This document shows positions 42,943-52,210 of a DNA stretch of 64,000 nt, in pieces (positions within the stretch are counted from its first letter, which is position 1; every line of letters starts with the position of its first letter). Under the pieces are notes generated by a model. The model was given only the letters and a program-made list of their open reading frames with translations. It did no database searches and was not told where the DNA came from. The stretch is from the NCBI GenBank assembly GCA_938092135.1, contig CALLJL010000002.1:226144-290143 (forward strand), in the 5' to 3' direction. Position numbers and translations under genes: made by a program. This DNA is from an uncultured bacterium (GTDB taxonomy: Bacteria; Acidobacteriota; Aminicenantia; Aminicenantales; CALLJL01).

Positions 42943-45615
42943 GTGGAACCAAAGAAGCTTTTTCTTATTGATGGCAGCTCAATTCTTTATCGTTCTTTCT
43001 ATGCTATTCAGCGCCTTTCCACTTCCAAGGGCTTCCCGACAAATGCTATTTATGGCTTTCTTAATACTTTGCGTAAAATCTTGGAACAGGAAAAACCATC
43101 CCATCTAGGAATTGTTTTTGATACAGGCAAACCAACCCTTCGTCATAAAGCCTTTGAGGCCTACAAAGCTCAGCGAAAGCCCATGCCCGATGACTTACAG
43201 ATTCAGATCCCGGTGCTAAAAAAAGTGATTCAAGCCCTGCGCATCCCTCTGTTTGAATATGAAAACTATGAAGCAGACGATGTTCTGGCCAGCCTGGCCA
43301 GAATGGCCTCGGAAAGAGGAATTCAGACAATAATTGTCACCACTGACAAGGACCTTTTCCAGCTGGTCGATGATAAAATAATTATTTATAATCCTGCCAA
43401 AGAGGTTTACCTTGATAAAGAAAAGGTCAAGGAATTTTTCGGTGTCGAGCCAAATCAGGTGGTCGATGTCCTTTCCCTCTGGGGTGATCCCACTGATAAT
43501 GTCCCTGGCGTCCCTGGAATTGGTGAAAAGACTTCTAAAAACTTGATTCAGCATTTCGGTTCTCTCGATAACCTTCTAGCCAATCTCGAAAAGGTAGAAC
43601 CTCCTCGAATCAAAGAGGCCATCCGCCAAAATCTTGAAAACATTAAGCTGAGCCGGCAGCTAGTGACGGTCGAAAAAAATCTGCCTTTAGATTTTAACCT
43701 CGAGGCTTTTGCTGTTGCTGAACCGGATCGCTCTGAAGTTATTCGTCTTTTTCAGGAGCTTGAGTTCACCTCTCTGCTTCAGGATTTTGTAAAAAAAATT
43801 GAAGTCTCAAAGGAATATCGGGCAATTTTAGATATCCAGGAGCTGAAAAATCTTATCCAAAAAATTGAAAAGGCCGGCCTGGTTTCCATTGATACTGAGA
43901 CTGATTCTCCCTCACCAGTCAGAGCCAGATTAATCGGAATTTCTCTGGCTTTCGAACCAGGTAAAGCCTATTATTTGCCTCTCGGCCATGATTATTTAGG
44001 TGCTCCTCGTCAGATTCCCAAGGAGGAAGCTCTGAAGCTTCTCAGACCAATTCTTACCAATCCTGAAGTGAAAAAAATTGGGCAAAATATTAAATATGAT
44101 TATATAGTTTTTAAAAGAGAGGGGATTGATCTTCAGGGAATTGACCTTGATACCATGGTCCTTTCTTACCTTCTTGAACCAAACTGGGGGAAGCACAATC
44201 TGGATAAGATAGCCCTTCATTATCTTCAGGAGACCACAATCGCCTATGAAGAAGTGGCCGGCAAGGGAAAAGCGGCTAAACCTTTAAAGGCTGTGCCCAT
44301 CGAAAAAGTTACTCCCTATTCTTGTCAGGATGCTGATTTTGCCCTTAGGCTAAGTCAAATTCTCTGGCCTCAAGTTGAACAAGTCGGCCTAGCTCGACTC
44401 TATCGGGAAATAGAACAGCCCTTAATCGAGGTTCTCGCTGAGATGGAGATTTGGGGAGTAAAGGTGGATAGGGAGGTTTTAAAGCGACTATCGAGAGAGC
44501 TCGAACAGGAACTTTTTCGCCTGGAAAAAAAGATTTATGAGGCGAGCGGCGTTGAATTTAATATCAACTCACCCCAACAGTTAGCCGACATTCTCTTTCG
44601 CAAAATTCAGTTGACCCCCGGGAAAAAAACAAGGGTTACCAAACGTTTTTCCACTTCAATTGAAGTCCTTCAAGAACTGGCCCCGCTTCATCCGCTGGCT
44701 CAATATGCTCTCGAATACAGGTTAATGGCCAAGCTAAAATCAACTTACGCGGATGCTTTACAGGAATTGATCAATCCAGAGACCGGCCGAATTCACACTT
44801 CCTATAACCAGACCGTAACGGCCACTGGCAGACTTTCAAGCTCTGAGCCTAATTTACAGAATATTCCGGCTCGAGGGGAAATGGGCCAGCGCTTCCGCCA
44901 GGCCTTCATTCCTGAAGAAAATCATTGGTTATTGGCTGCAGATTATTCCCAAATTGAGCTTCGTATTCTGGCCCATCTCTCTGAAGATTCGGCTCTTATG
45001 GAAACCTTCCTAGCTGACCGCGATATTCATGCCGAAACGGCTCGGCGCGTCTTTGGCGAAGCCTCATCTCTTTTCCCCGAGGAAATGAGGCGAAAGGCCA
45101 AAATTATTAATTTCAGTATTATTTATGGAACCTCAGCCTTTTCCCTGGCTAAAGAACTGGGGACATCAACGCATGAAGCCCAGTCGTTCATGGACCGCTA
45201 TTTCAGTCAACATCCCAGGGTGGCAGAATTTCTTGAAAAAACTGTGGCTGAAGCCGCTGAGCGCGGTTATACGACAACCCTTTTTGGTCGCATCAGGCAG
45301 GTTCCTGAACTCAAACAAAAAGATAAAGCAACCCAGCAGGCAGGCCGGAGAATTGCTCTTAATGCTCCTATTCAGGGCTCTGCCGCCGATATTATGAAAA
45401 AGGCCATGATTGATATTTATCGAGAAATAAAAAGTCGTTGTCTTAAAACGAAAATGATTCTTCAAGTTCATGATGAACTTGTCTTTGAAGTACCCGAAGA
45501 AGAGCGGGCTGAAATAGAAGCTTTAGTCAAAGAAAAAATGGAAAACGTTTATCCCCTGAGGGTTCCTCTCAAAGTTCATCTTGGCTGGGGTCGGACCTGG
45601 GCCGACGCCAAATAA
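42943..45615 (+). CDS. polA: DNA polymerase I
   Basis: This polymerase of 890 residues has three domains. The 5'-3' exonuclease begins KKLFLIDGSSILYRSFYAI, with YEADDVLASLA and TTDKDLFQLV. The 3'-5' proofreading domain keeps its acidic residues (SIDTETDS, IGQNIKYD, CQDADFALRL), so proofreading is probably active. The polymerase domain has YSQIELRILAHLS (motif A), RRKAKIINFSIIYG (motif B) and QVHDELVFEVP (motif C). The GTG at 42943 matches the usual family start with AGGAA upstream; an upstream in-frame ATG would add 22 residues that overlap the previous gene. Confidence 0.96.
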   Translation: MEPKKLFLIDGSSILYRSFYAIQRLSTSKGFPTNAIYGFLNTLRKILEQEKPSHLGIVFDTGKPTLRHKAFEAYKAQRKPMPDDLQIQIPVLKKVIQALRIPLFEYENYEADDVLASLARMASERGIQTIIVTTDKDLFQLVDDKIIIYNPAKEVYLDKEKVKEFFGVEPNQVVDVLSLWGDPTDNVPGVPGIGEKTSKNLIQHFGSLDNLLANLEKVEPPRIKEAIRQNLENIKLSRQLVTVEKNLPLDFNLEAFAVAEPDRSEVIRLFQELEFTSLLQDFVKKIEVSKEYRAILDIQELKNLIQKIEKAGLVSIDTETDSPSPVRARLIGISLAFEPGKAYYLPLGHDYLGAPRQIPKEEALKLLRPILTNPEVKKIGQNIKYDYIVFKREGIDLQGIDLDTMVLSYLLEPNWGKHNLDKIALHYLQETTIAYEEVAGKGKAAKPLKAVPIEKVTPYSCQDADFALRLSQILWPQVEQVGLARLYREIEQPLIEVLAEMEIWGVKVDREVLKRLSRELEQELFRLEKKIYEASGVEFNINSPQQLADILFRKIQLTPGKKTRVTKRFSTSIEVLQELAPLHPLAQYALEYRLMAKLKSTYADALQELINPETGRIHTSYNQTVTATGRLSSSEPNLQNIPARGEMGQRFRQAFIPEENHWLLAADYSQIELRILAHLSEDSALMETFLADRDIHAETARRVFGEASSLFPEEMRRKAKIINFSIIYGTSAFSLAKELGTSTHEAQSFMDRYFSQHPRVAEFLEKTVAEAAERGYTTTLFGRIRQVPELKQKDKATQQAGRRIALNAPIQGSAADIMKKAMIDIYREIKSRCLKTKMILQVHDELVFEVPEEERAEIEALVKEKMENVYPLRVPLKVHLGWGRTWADAK

Positions 45616-45618
45616 TTG

Positions 45619-45636
45619 GGGACACAAACATTTTTT
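45619..45636 (+). repeat. Dispersed repeat, copy 2, just after polA
   Basis: GGGACACAAACATTTTTT is identical over 18 bases to the copy at 36063, again starting 3 bases after a plus-strand stop codon. A degenerate relative (GGAGACTCATACTTTTTT) follows near 45662. Confidence 0.6.
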
Positions 45637-45776
45637 TATTAGTGGAGAAACAAATAAGTGGAGACTCATACTTTTTTATTGAAAATTAAAACAAAGGGGG
45701 ATTAATATTTTTTAATTAAGAAGAGAAGATATTCTTTTGACCGAAAAAGTAAAAATAGATACTTTCTTGGCTAAAA

Positions 45777-45828
45777 GAGCCCGCCTTCTCTCTTTCAGCG
45801 AGAAGATGTTGCCCTCTAAAACGGGCTC
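45777..45828 (+). promoter_or_regulatory. Structured leader element (nested hairpin)
   Basis: GAGCCCG (45777-45783) pairs perfectly with CGGGCTC (45822-45828). Inside it CTTCTC (45785-45790) pairs with GAGAAG (45800-45805), leaving a 16-base single-stranded 3' arm (ATGTTGCCCTCTAAAA). The element lies 65 bases before the membrane-protein gene at 45894 and has no T-run, so it does not look like a terminator. It is GC-rich in an AT-rich spacer. It matches no riboswitch I recognise. Confidence 0.4.
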
Positions 45829-45893
45829 AATAAATTTAATTAATGATCTGAACAAATCTTTTCATCTATTAAGAATAAATTTATAATAATCCC

Positions 45894-46466
45894 ATGAAGT
45901 TCCCCTCCGAGCCAAGGGAAAGAAATCGACTAATTTTCTTGAGGAATATATTAATATTTGGACTCAGTTTTATCATTTTCGCTGCGGCTGTATTTTTTCT
46001 TTTCTATTTAGCCAGCTTGCCTTCAGCCAAGCAAAAAAAAGAGTACCAACAGAGAGAAGAAGTAAAAGAAAAACTTAAAAAAATGGTCGATTGCTTTGTG
46101 CTCGAGGCCGGCTGGCAAAAGAGGCAAGCGGGAAAGGAAGAATTATATGTTCCTCAAATAAAAATTCTTCTAATCAATAAATCTTCTGGCTCGCTAAAAG
46201 ATATTATTATAAGGGCTAATTTTGAGGTCGAGGGCGAACGACTTTGCTTTGATTCTGTTCCAATCTTTAAGCTTGATCCGGAAACTTATTCGGAATTCAT
46301 TCTCAATTGCGCAGAAAACCTCGGTTTTGGTATCCTTTATAAAGGCTTGAGTCTTCTCCAAATGACAAAAAAAGTCAGCTATGAAATAGGCTTGACCGCT
46401 AATAATTTATACATCCCTTTAACTCATGGAATTCTCGAATTCCAATTGATTCCGCCATGGCGATAG
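45894..46466 (+). CDS. Hypothetical membrane-anchored protein
   Basis: This 190-residue protein has one N-terminal membrane segment (about residues 17-40, NILIFGLSFIIFAAAVFFLF) and a mostly beta extracellular domain. That domain (VPQIKILLINKSSGSLKDIIIRANF in part) resembles small beta-sandwich domains such as FxLYD, but the match is loose. It contains two cysteines (FVLEAG region and FILNCAEN). No catalytic motif. It has no close upstream ribosome site. Function unknown. Confidence 0.7.
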   Translation: MKFPSEPRERNRLIFLRNILIFGLSFIIFAAAVFFLFYLASLPSAKQKKEYQQREEVKEKLKKMVDCFVLEAGWQKRQAGKEELYVPQIKILLINKSSGSLKDIIIRANFEVEGERLCFDSVPIFKLDPETYSEFILNCAENLGFGILYKGLSLLQMTKKVSYEIGLTANNLYIPLTHGILEFQLIPPWR

Positions 46467-46562
46467 ACAAATAAATGAGTCCTTCATTGATTTTATTTTC
46501 CAATTTGTTATTTAAAAAATAATATTTAACCTTTGTATCGAAAACCCCTCATCCCGGTTGAG

Positions 46563-46579
46563 TTCATGGGGAACATGAA
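46563..46579 (+). promoter_or_regulatory. Perfect 6+5+6 palindrome upstream of the serine hydrolase gene
   Basis: TTCATG-GGGAA-CATGAA lies 29 bases before the ATG at 46608, between a likely promoter region and the ribosome site CAGGAGGAAC. It could be an operator. Confidence 0.3.
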
Positions 46580-46607
46580 GGAATATTAATCAGGAGGAAC
46601 GATTAAC

Positions 46608-47771
46608 ATGAAGAAAGAAAATTCTTTCCTTCCTTCAAATATTAAAAAGAGTCATTCCCCTTCAAAAAGTTATTTCAGCCAGAAATTTCTCTGGCTTATG
46701 ATATTATTCATCCTCTTTTCTATTTTCTTTCTTTTTACTTGCACTAAGCCATCGGCCACCCTTTCTTCTGAAGCCCAAAAGCTTATTTATCCTGGCAAAA
46801 ATTGGGAGCGCTATTCTTCGCCTGAAGATGCTGGCTTCTCTTCTCAGAGAATCCAGCGAGCCTTAGATTACGTCAAATCGCTTCCCACGACTTCTTTAGT
46901 TGTCGTCCACAATGGCCGTATTCTTTTTGATTATGGTGAAACTTCTGAACTAAGCTACTTAGCTTCTGTCCGAAAAAGTGTTCTTTCTATGCTCTTTGGT
47001 AAATATGTCGCTAATGGTCAAATCCGCCTCAATAAAACCCTGGCTGAACTTAACCTAACCGATCATGGTGGCCTTCTGCCCCAGGAATTGGAAGCGACCA
47101 TCGAGGATCTTCTTCAAGCTCGTTCAGGCGTCTATCATCCAGCTTCCAATTCCGGCGATCATTTAGCCTATGCTCCCCCCCGCGGCTCCAAAAAGCATGG
47201 AACCTATTTTCTTTACAGTAACTGGGATTTTAACGCCCTAGGAACAATTTTTGAGCAGGAAACCGGCCTAAATATTTACGATGCGCTCGAAAAAGATCTG
47301 GCTATTCCCCTTGAAATGGAGGACTTCAAGCGAGAAATGCAACGCAAATCAGGTGATCTTAAAAAATCAATCCATCCCGCCTATCATATGTGGATTTCGA
47401 CTCGCGATATGGCTCGCCTTGGCTACCTTATGCTACGGGAGGGTAACTGGAAAGGGCAGCAAATAATTCCCCGCGATTGGGTAAAAAAATCAACCTCCCC
47501 GTTAACCCGAGTTCATGAAATGAATCCTGAGTTTCTCCGTAAAGGGCCCTTCGGTTATGGCTATCTCTGGTGGGTCTTCGACGGCAAAGCGGCCAAAGGC
47601 CCCTATAAAGGCGCTTATACAGCTATCGGAGCTTTAGGCCAGTTTATCACCGTTATCCCCCATCTCAACCTCGTTATTGCCCACAAGGTCAATAATCAGA
47701 AAACAAAAGAAACCGTTTCTCGCGACCAGTACCTCAAACTTGTAGATTTAATCGTCAAGGCTAAAAAATGA
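46608..47771 (+). CDS. Secreted serine hydrolase (class C beta-lactamase-type fold)
   Basis: This 387-residue protein has a membrane/lipoprotein-like N-terminus (FLWLMILFILFSIFFLFTC). The fold family (beta-lactamase class C, penicillin-binding-type esterases) is shown by the SxxK motif SVRKSV near residue 122 and the YxN motif YSNWDFNALG near 203. GYGYLWWVFDG and a C-terminal GALGQFITVIP complete the domain. Such proteins act as esterases or D-amino peptidases; the substrate is unknown. SD GGAGG precedes the ATG. Confidence 0.86.
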   Translation: MKKENSFLPSNIKKSHSPSKSYFSQKFLWLMILFILFSIFFLFTCTKPSATLSSEAQKLIYPGKNWERYSSPEDAGFSSQRIQRALDYVKSLPTTSLVVVHNGRILFDYGETSELSYLASVRKSVLSMLFGKYVANGQIRLNKTLAELNLTDHGGLLPQELEATIEDLLQARSGVYHPASNSGDHLAYAPPRGSKKHGTYFLYSNWDFNALGTIFEQETGLNIYDALEKDLAIPLEMEDFKREMQRKSGDLKKSIHPAYHMWISTRDMARLGYLMLREGNWKGQQIIPRDWVKKSTSPLTRVHEMNPEFLRKGPFGYGYLWWVFDGKAAKGPYKGAYTAIGALGQFITVIPHLNLVIAHKVNNQKTKETVSRDQYLKLVDLIVKAKK

Positions 47772-47844
47772 AAACCAAATAATACGTCAACAAGTGCTTT
47801 CTCTTCAAATTAAAAGTCCGGATAAACTCTTTTATAACCTGAGG

Positions 47845-49518
47845 TCACTTTTCCAGGGCAATCAAAATGGAGGTATTTGGGTCAAAATTATATCGGACTA
47901 AATCAGTATAAGTTAGCTCTTGGTGGGGTCTCAGAAGATAGCCGAGCTGAGGATCTTCAGGAAATTCAAGAAATAATTTATACGATACAAAACCCCGAAG
48001 GCCGCTATTTTTCAGCTGGAACATGAGGGTATCGCCAAAACAATTACCTGATTGACCCGAAGGGACACCGACTATTTTGGCCCCCAATTTATAAAGCTTA
48101 GCCATGAAAGTATAGCCTGAGCTATATGTCCAGGGTGAGGAAATAACAATTATTTCAGGAGGCCGATAATAATTTTTATATTTACCACTTTTATACTCCT
48201 CACAAAAGGTAGGGACCATCTCAATATATTTTTCAAGATAGCTTTCCTTCTGGATTAATAATTCCTTGCTCTTGAAATAGGCATCTTCCGCGAAATCATA
48301 ATCTTCTTTGGTCAGGCTAATTTTTCTTTCCTGATTTATTTTCTCTAAGGAATCACTTGGGTAATTAGCAAAATAAAGGTCAGAATATTTTTTTACCGAG
48401 AAAGCAGAAGAAACCCTCTTGACCTCGTCTTCAGGAAAAAGGAAATATAGAAGAATATTGACCATCAGAGAATTGCCGCCGCTATTTTTTCTTAAATCAA
48501 TCAATAGCTTTTTTGTCCCGGCCTTTTTCATCTCGATCACCATTTGGCGGAAGCATTCAGTGGCTGAGGGAATAGAAGCTATCAGCTCATCCAGATTTTC
48601 GGGCGGCTTCCTTTGATAAATCTGGCTATAAACTCTGGCCGCCTGCGTCATAACCCAGGGCGCACCCATCGCCCGGAAAAATTCAAAGTTTTCCCGATAA
48701 CTAAACATACCATCAATTCGCAATAAACAGATTTCTTTTTTTTGATCAAGAAAAGCATAAACGAAATCAATTTTTTCTGTGGAGGGAAGAATAATCTTCG
48801 AGGGCGCTTCAATTGCTGGTCCTTTTCTTTTTTCTTTAATGGAAAGAGTTAGACTTTCTTTTTTCCCTGTAGGGAGATTAAAATCAAGGTGAATGGGTTC
48901 GTCAGGATTCCATCCCGGGAGAAGAATTTCAAGAAGGGAAATATCATCTAAGAAGCGACAGAGATAGCTTAATAATTGATATTCGTTATCCCAGCCAACT
49001 AAATTTTTAAGCCTATTTAAAAGATCGCTCAGGGGGAGATGGTTCACAGCCAGGAGTCTGGCGCCGATTAAGTCTTTATGTTCGGGAGAAAAAACCTTTT
49101 CTATATATAGGCTTTCCTCGACAATATTTAGACCAAAGGGAAGACCTGAACCAGGTTGGTTAGGCCATGGAGGCAAAAGAAAAGTGTGTCCATCCTTAAG
49201 GGAGGCAACAAAGGGAAGAAGATAGATGAAAAATTTGCTGGCCGTCTTTCCCTCTTCGGGGAGTAGAAGCAGGGCTTCCTGAAAACGACGATGAAAGGCT
49301 ACCTTTCCTCCGCTCCGAAGATAGGGATCGGGATGACTTTTTTCCAAAATCTCGGCAAGTTGCCTGAGGTCTTCGATTAATAATTCTTTGCTTATTCTAT
49401 TCCCTTTATTTTGAGCCGCAAGAAAAAAAGAGATAAGACAAATAACTAAGATTAACCTAGATAGCTTAAAGAAGGAAGGGAAAAAATTTTTAATTTTTCT
49501 AAAAAAGGAAAAAACCAT
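47845..49518 (-). CDS. S41-family (tail-specific type) peptidase
   Basis: This 557-residue secreted or membrane-bound protein has an N-terminal signal (LILVICLISFFLAAQ). The S41 domain shows KDGHTFLLPPWP, KLLIDLRKNSGGNSLMVNILLYF near residue 345 (in part) and ISSPWTYSSGYTFMAKLYK with the nucleophile serine, then GVPSGQSGNCFGDTL. It has no clear PDZ domain. It is convergent with the serine hydrolase across 73 bases. Probably a periplasmic peptidase. Confidence 0.85.
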   Translation of the reverse strand: MVFSFFRKIKNFFPSFFKLSRLILVICLISFFLAAQNKGNRISKELLIEDLRQLAEILEKSHPDPYLRSGGKVAFHRRFQEALLLLPEEGKTASKFFIYLLPFVASLKDGHTFLLPPWPNQPGSGLPFGLNIVEESLYIEKVFSPEHKDLIGARLLAVNHLPLSDLLNRLKNLVGWDNEYQLLSYLCRFLDDISLLEILLPGWNPDEPIHLDFNLPTGKKESLTLSIKEKRKGPAIEAPSKIILPSTEKIDFVYAFLDQKKEICLLRIDGMFSYRENFEFFRAMGAPWVMTQAARVYSQIYQRKPPENLDELIASIPSATECFRQMVIEMKKAGTKKLLIDLRKNSGGNSLMVNILLYFLFPEDEVKRVSSAFSVKKYSDLYFANYPSDSLEKINQERKISLTKEDYDFAEDAYFKSKELLIQKESYLEKYIEMVPTFCEEYKSGKYKNYYRPPEIIVISSPWTYSSGYTFMAKLYKLGAKIVGVPSGQSGNCFGDTLMFQLKNSGLRGFVSYKLFLEFPEDPQLGYLLRPHQELTYTDLVRYNFDPNTSILIALEK

Positions 49519-49769
49519 AAGCTATTCTCTTGTCATTGATAATTACGAATTTTATCGTCCTTTGGTTCACGCCTAAAAAATTTTTTCTGAAATTTTTTTA
49601 GGATAATTGTTTTCCCTGACCATTTTCCAACAATATCAGGCCAAAAGACAGAAAAAGGTAAAAGTTCAGAAACCTTTAACCAGCCCTTGATTTATTTTTT
49701 CTTTCGGCCTTTAACCTCTTTTTAGGTTTGGCTGTTCTATTTTCTTTTTCCTCCGTTTCATTCTATTTG

Positions 49770-49798
49770 TTGACATTATTTATCTTTCTTAATAAAAA
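49770..49798 (+). promoter_or_regulatory. Sigma-70-type promoter for the S9 peptidase gene
   Basis: TTGACA (49770-49775) and TAAAAA (49793-49798) are 17 bases apart, 115 bases before the ATG. The 49519-49912 spacer also holds an A/T hairpin (CCTAAAAAA ... TTTTTTTAGG, about 49573-49603) that could terminate the divergent region. No gene is seen there. Confidence 0.5.
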
Positions 49799-49912
49799 TA
49801 AATTAAATTTCTATCTCTCGCATAAGACAGGAGAATTAAAATCAATTTTTAAAAATTGAAGCTATCAAAGAAGATAAATTTTTTAAAAAATTTATTTGGA
49901 AGGAGAGTATCG

Positions 49913-51985
49913 ATGAAGCCGAATTTATTAATTGGGCTGATAGTGATATTTCCTATTTTAGTTGGTCTGAGTTGCCAAACCAAAACTAAAGAAGCCCCCA
50001 TTATTTCTCGCGATATTCTCTTTGGCAATCCTGATAAGGCCTCGGTGCAGGTAAGCCCGAATGGAAAGTATTTAAGTTTTCTCGCCCCTGTAAATAATGT
50101 TCTCAATGTCTGGGTAGCTCCGGCTGAAGCTCCCGAAAAAGCCGAACCCGTAACTAAAGATACTTTGCGGGGGATTAGAATCTATTTCTGGGCTTACACC
50201 AATCAACATATAATTTATTTGCAAGATCTAGCCGGTGATGAAAACTGGCAGGTTCATGTGGTCGATATTACCACCAAAGAGGACAAAAATCTCACTCCCT
50301 TTGAAGAAATTCCTGGTCCTGATGGGAAACCTCTTACCTTGCCTAATGGGAAGCCTTTGCGCCCCCGAGCCCAGATTGAATCGGTGAGCCATAAATTCGC
50401 TGATGAAATTCTTATTGGCCTGAACAATCGGAATCCCCAGTACCATGATGTCTATCGTTTAAATATTCTGACTGGCGAACTGAAGCTCCTCCAACAGAAT
50501 GATCGCTTCATGGGCTTCCAGTTTGATGATGATTATAACCTTCGCTATGGTGCTCAAATGACCCCTGATGGTGGCATGGAGCTTTTTGAGCCCGATATGC
50601 GAGGAGGCTGGAGATCAGTTGATAAAATCCCCATGGAAGACATGATGACCACTAGTCCGGTAGCTTTTGATAAGACTGGGACTATTCTTTACATGATTGA
50701 TAGCCGCGGCCGAAATACAGCCGCTTTGATTGCCTTGAAGACTAAAACAGGGGAAAAAAAGCTTATTTTTGAAGATCCAAAGGCTGATGTCAGCGGAATC
50801 ATTCTTCACCCTGCTGAAAGAAACGTCCAGGCTGTGTCGGTCGAATATTTGCGCGTTGAATGGACAATTTTAGATGAGGCCATTAAGCCCGATATAGATT
50901 ATCTCAAATCGGTCAGCGAAGGTGACATTAATATAACCTCGAGGACCCTCGATGACCGATTTTGGACGGTAGCATATACCTTAGATGATGGGCCGGTTAA
51001 ATTTTATCTTTATGATCGTTCAACCAAAAACGCTCGCTTCCTTTTTACCAACCGAAAAGATTTGGAGGGATTGAAGTTATCAAAGATGCATCCAATCGTG
51101 ATTAAATCGCGTGACGGCCTTAATCTTGTCAGCTATATTACTTTGCCCTGGTGGCTTGATCCCGACAATGATGGCCGCCCCGATAAACCATTGCCGATGG
51201 TTTTATATGTTCACGGAGGCCCTTGGGCTAGAGACTCCTGGGGATATAATGCTATTCATCAGTGGCTGGCGAATCGAGGATATGCTGTTCTCAGCGTCAA
51301 TTTCCGGGGATCAACGGGCTTTGGAAAAGATTTCATTAATGCTTCAAATCTCGAATGGGGCGGTAAAATGCATGACGATCTTATCGACGCCGTTAATTGG
51401 GCTATCCAAAATCGAATTGCCGATAAGAATAAGGTGGCCATCATGGGAGGAAGCTACGGAGGTTATGCCACTTTAGTAGGCATGACCTTTACACCCGAAG
51501 TCTTCGCCTGTGGTGTTGACATCGTCGGGCCTTCCAATCTGCGGACCTTACTTGAGACCATTCCTCCCTATTGGAAGCCGATGATGGACATGTGGGCCAC
51601 AAGGGTGGGTGATTTACGAACAGAAGAAGGAAGGAAATTCCTTGAATCACGCTCCCCGTTGACTTATGTTGATCGGATTAGAAAACCCTTACTTATCGGC
51701 CAGGGAGCCAATGATCCCCGAGTAAAGCAAAGTGAATCTGATCAGATTGTTAAGGCTATGCAGGAAAAGAATATCCCTGTAACCTATATACTTTATCCTG
51801 ATGAGGGTCACGGCTTTGCCCGACCAGAAAATCGCCTTTCCTTTTTTGCGGTGGCCGAACTTTTCTTAGCTCAACATTTAGGAGGAAGGGCTGAACCTAT
51901 CGGCGATGATTTCAAAGGATCAACCATCCAGGTTCCTCATGGAGCCGAACATATTCCTGGCTTAAAAGAAGCTCTGGAAAAATAA
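49913..51985 (+). CDS. S9-family prolyl oligopeptidase-type serine peptidase
   Basis: This 690-residue exported peptidase starts at the ATG with GGAAGGAGAG upstream; an earlier in-frame start would add 19 residues and spoil the signal. The N-terminus is a lipoprotein-like signal (IFPILVGLSCQ). A beta-propeller follows (residues about 30-390), then an alpha/beta hydrolase domain with the triad Ser514 (GGSYGGYA), Asp601 (GANDPRV) and His633 (DEGHGFARPEN). It is likely a periplasmic acylaminoacyl- or dipeptidyl-peptidase of a peptide-eating organism. Confidence 0.93.
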   Translation: MKPNLLIGLIVIFPILVGLSCQTKTKEAPIISRDILFGNPDKASVQVSPNGKYLSFLAPVNNVLNVWVAPAEAPEKAEPVTKDTLRGIRIYFWAYTNQHIIYLQDLAGDENWQVHVVDITTKEDKNLTPFEEIPGPDGKPLTLPNGKPLRPRAQIESVSHKFADEILIGLNNRNPQYHDVYRLNILTGELKLLQQNDRFMGFQFDDDYNLRYGAQMTPDGGMELFEPDMRGGWRSVDKIPMEDMMTTSPVAFDKTGTILYMIDSRGRNTAALIALKTKTGEKKLIFEDPKADVSGIILHPAERNVQAVSVEYLRVEWTILDEAIKPDIDYLKSVSEGDINITSRTLDDRFWTVAYTLDDGPVKFYLYDRSTKNARFLFTNRKDLEGLKLSKMHPIVIKSRDGLNLVSYITLPWWLDPDNDGRPDKPLPMVLYVHGGPWARDSWGYNAIHQWLANRGYAVLSVNFRGSTGFGKDFINASNLEWGGKMHDDLIDAVNWAIQNRIADKNKVAIMGGSYGGYATLVGMTFTPEVFACGVDIVGPSNLRTLLETIPPYWKPMMDMWATRVGDLRTEEGRKFLESRSPLTYVDRIRKPLLIGQGANDPRVKQSESDQIVKAMQEKNIPVTYILYPDEGHGFARPENRLSFFAVAELFLAQHLGGRAEPIGDDFKGSTIQVPHGAEHIPGLKEALEK

Positions 51986-52210
51986 TTTAAACCTAAAATT
52001 CAATCCTCGATTAAAAATTTTAAGAATGGAAGGGCGAAATTGAATTTTAAAAATTCAAAAGATAAAAAGGACTTCTTATTTGTAAGGAGCTAAAACCCTA
52101 AAGATTTTTTAAAGAGGCAAAAACTTATCTCTCACCAACTGGATAAAATTTTAAATTTAATGAATTAAGAAAGAGAAAAGAGATTAAACTTTTCTATCAA
52201 AAAATTAGCT

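Noticed and set aside
52040..52058. Terminator between the S9 peptidase and DUF5916 genes
   Set aside because: TTGAATTTT-A-AAAATTCAA is a perfect dyad but wholly AT-rich and without a following T-run, so termination is doubtful.
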